A stretch of DNA of 12,852 nt from an uncultured Rikenellaceae bacterium (GTDB taxonomy: Bacteria; Bacteroidota; Bacteroidia; Bacteroidales; Rikenellaceae), in the NCBI GenBank assembly GCA_947054185.1, contig CAMRVW010000052.1:1-12852 (forward strand), in the 5' to 3' direction. The translations under genes and the position numbers were made by a program. Positions 12,721 through 12,852 of this stretch are shown here, one piece after another. Position 1 is the stretch's first letter; every line of letters starts with the position of its first letter. Below the pieces are notes generated by a model. It ran no database searches. It was not told where the DNA came from and worked only from the letters and a program-made list of their open reading frames with translations.

Positions 12721-12852
12721 GTTCCCCGAATGGCAAAGCCCGGTTCGCTGAGCGCTACGACCCATGCGACATTGACCTTTCAAGCCACCCCGTCATTTGG
12801 ATTTTCGTTTGTCCGATGGGTCGATTCGGATGCGGACGAAACGCTTTCTACC

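Overview
The window looks like chromosomal DNA of a Bacteroidales bacterium. The supporting signs are sequence-level: candidate promoters of the Bacteroidetes type (TAnnTTTG near -7), generally weak Shine-Dalgarno sequences, a Bacteroidetes-style PdxA, tandem head-GIN (DUF2807) exported proteins, and a stand-alone ECF-type sigma factor. The moderately high GC and frequent ATA isoleucine codons would suit a Muribaculaceae-like or related lineage, but genus cannot be fixed from this sequence.

Layout. (1) 1-374 has no gene. It holds about three degenerate copies of an ~80-bp direct repeat and the terminator of pdxA. (2) 375-1469, minus: pdxA, vitamin B6 biosynthesis. (3) 1845-3889, plus: two tandem paralogous exported GIN-domain proteins. 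Each has its own near-identical promoter and its own strong terminator. They differ by a systematic Gly-to-Ser change at the same position of each beta-helix rung. (4) 4185-4505, plus: a small two-helix membrane protein, well delimited by an SD and a 16-bp-stem terminator. It converges on a minus-strand sigma-70 family ECF-like factor (4703-5293), whose upstream region carries a long bipartite inverted repeat. (5) 5651-9192, minus: a compact methionine operon in the order metY-metX-hom. It runs from aspartate semialdehyde to homocysteine by direct sulfhydrylation, and has an intrinsic terminator and a ~210-nt structured leader. (6) 9534-10385, plus: a RimK-like ATP-grasp ligase of unknown substrate, divergent from metY. 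(7) 10597-12512, plus: a two-gene operon of exported enzymes, a CMD-cupin fusion and a lipoprotein alpha/beta hydrolase with a Cys nucleophile. Isoleucine codon use here is clearly different (ATC instead of ATA), suggesting transfer from another lineage. (8) 12513-12852 has no convincing gene but is crowded with inverted repeats, some interleaved.

How parts connect. Hom, MetX and MetY act consecutively (homoserine, O-acylhomoserine, homocysteine). MetY needs pyridoxal phosphate, which PdxA helps make, but pdxA is a separate transcription unit. The GIN pair looks like a co-regulated surface or periplasmic module. The CMD-cupin and hydrolase probably act on one envelope-accessible small molecule that I cannot identify. 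I saw no tRNA, rRNA, CRISPR array, transposase or integrase. The most promising undescribed items are the metY leader, the GIN pair's per-rung substitution with duplicated promoter, the sigma-gene inverted repeat and the right-edge inverted-repeat cluster.
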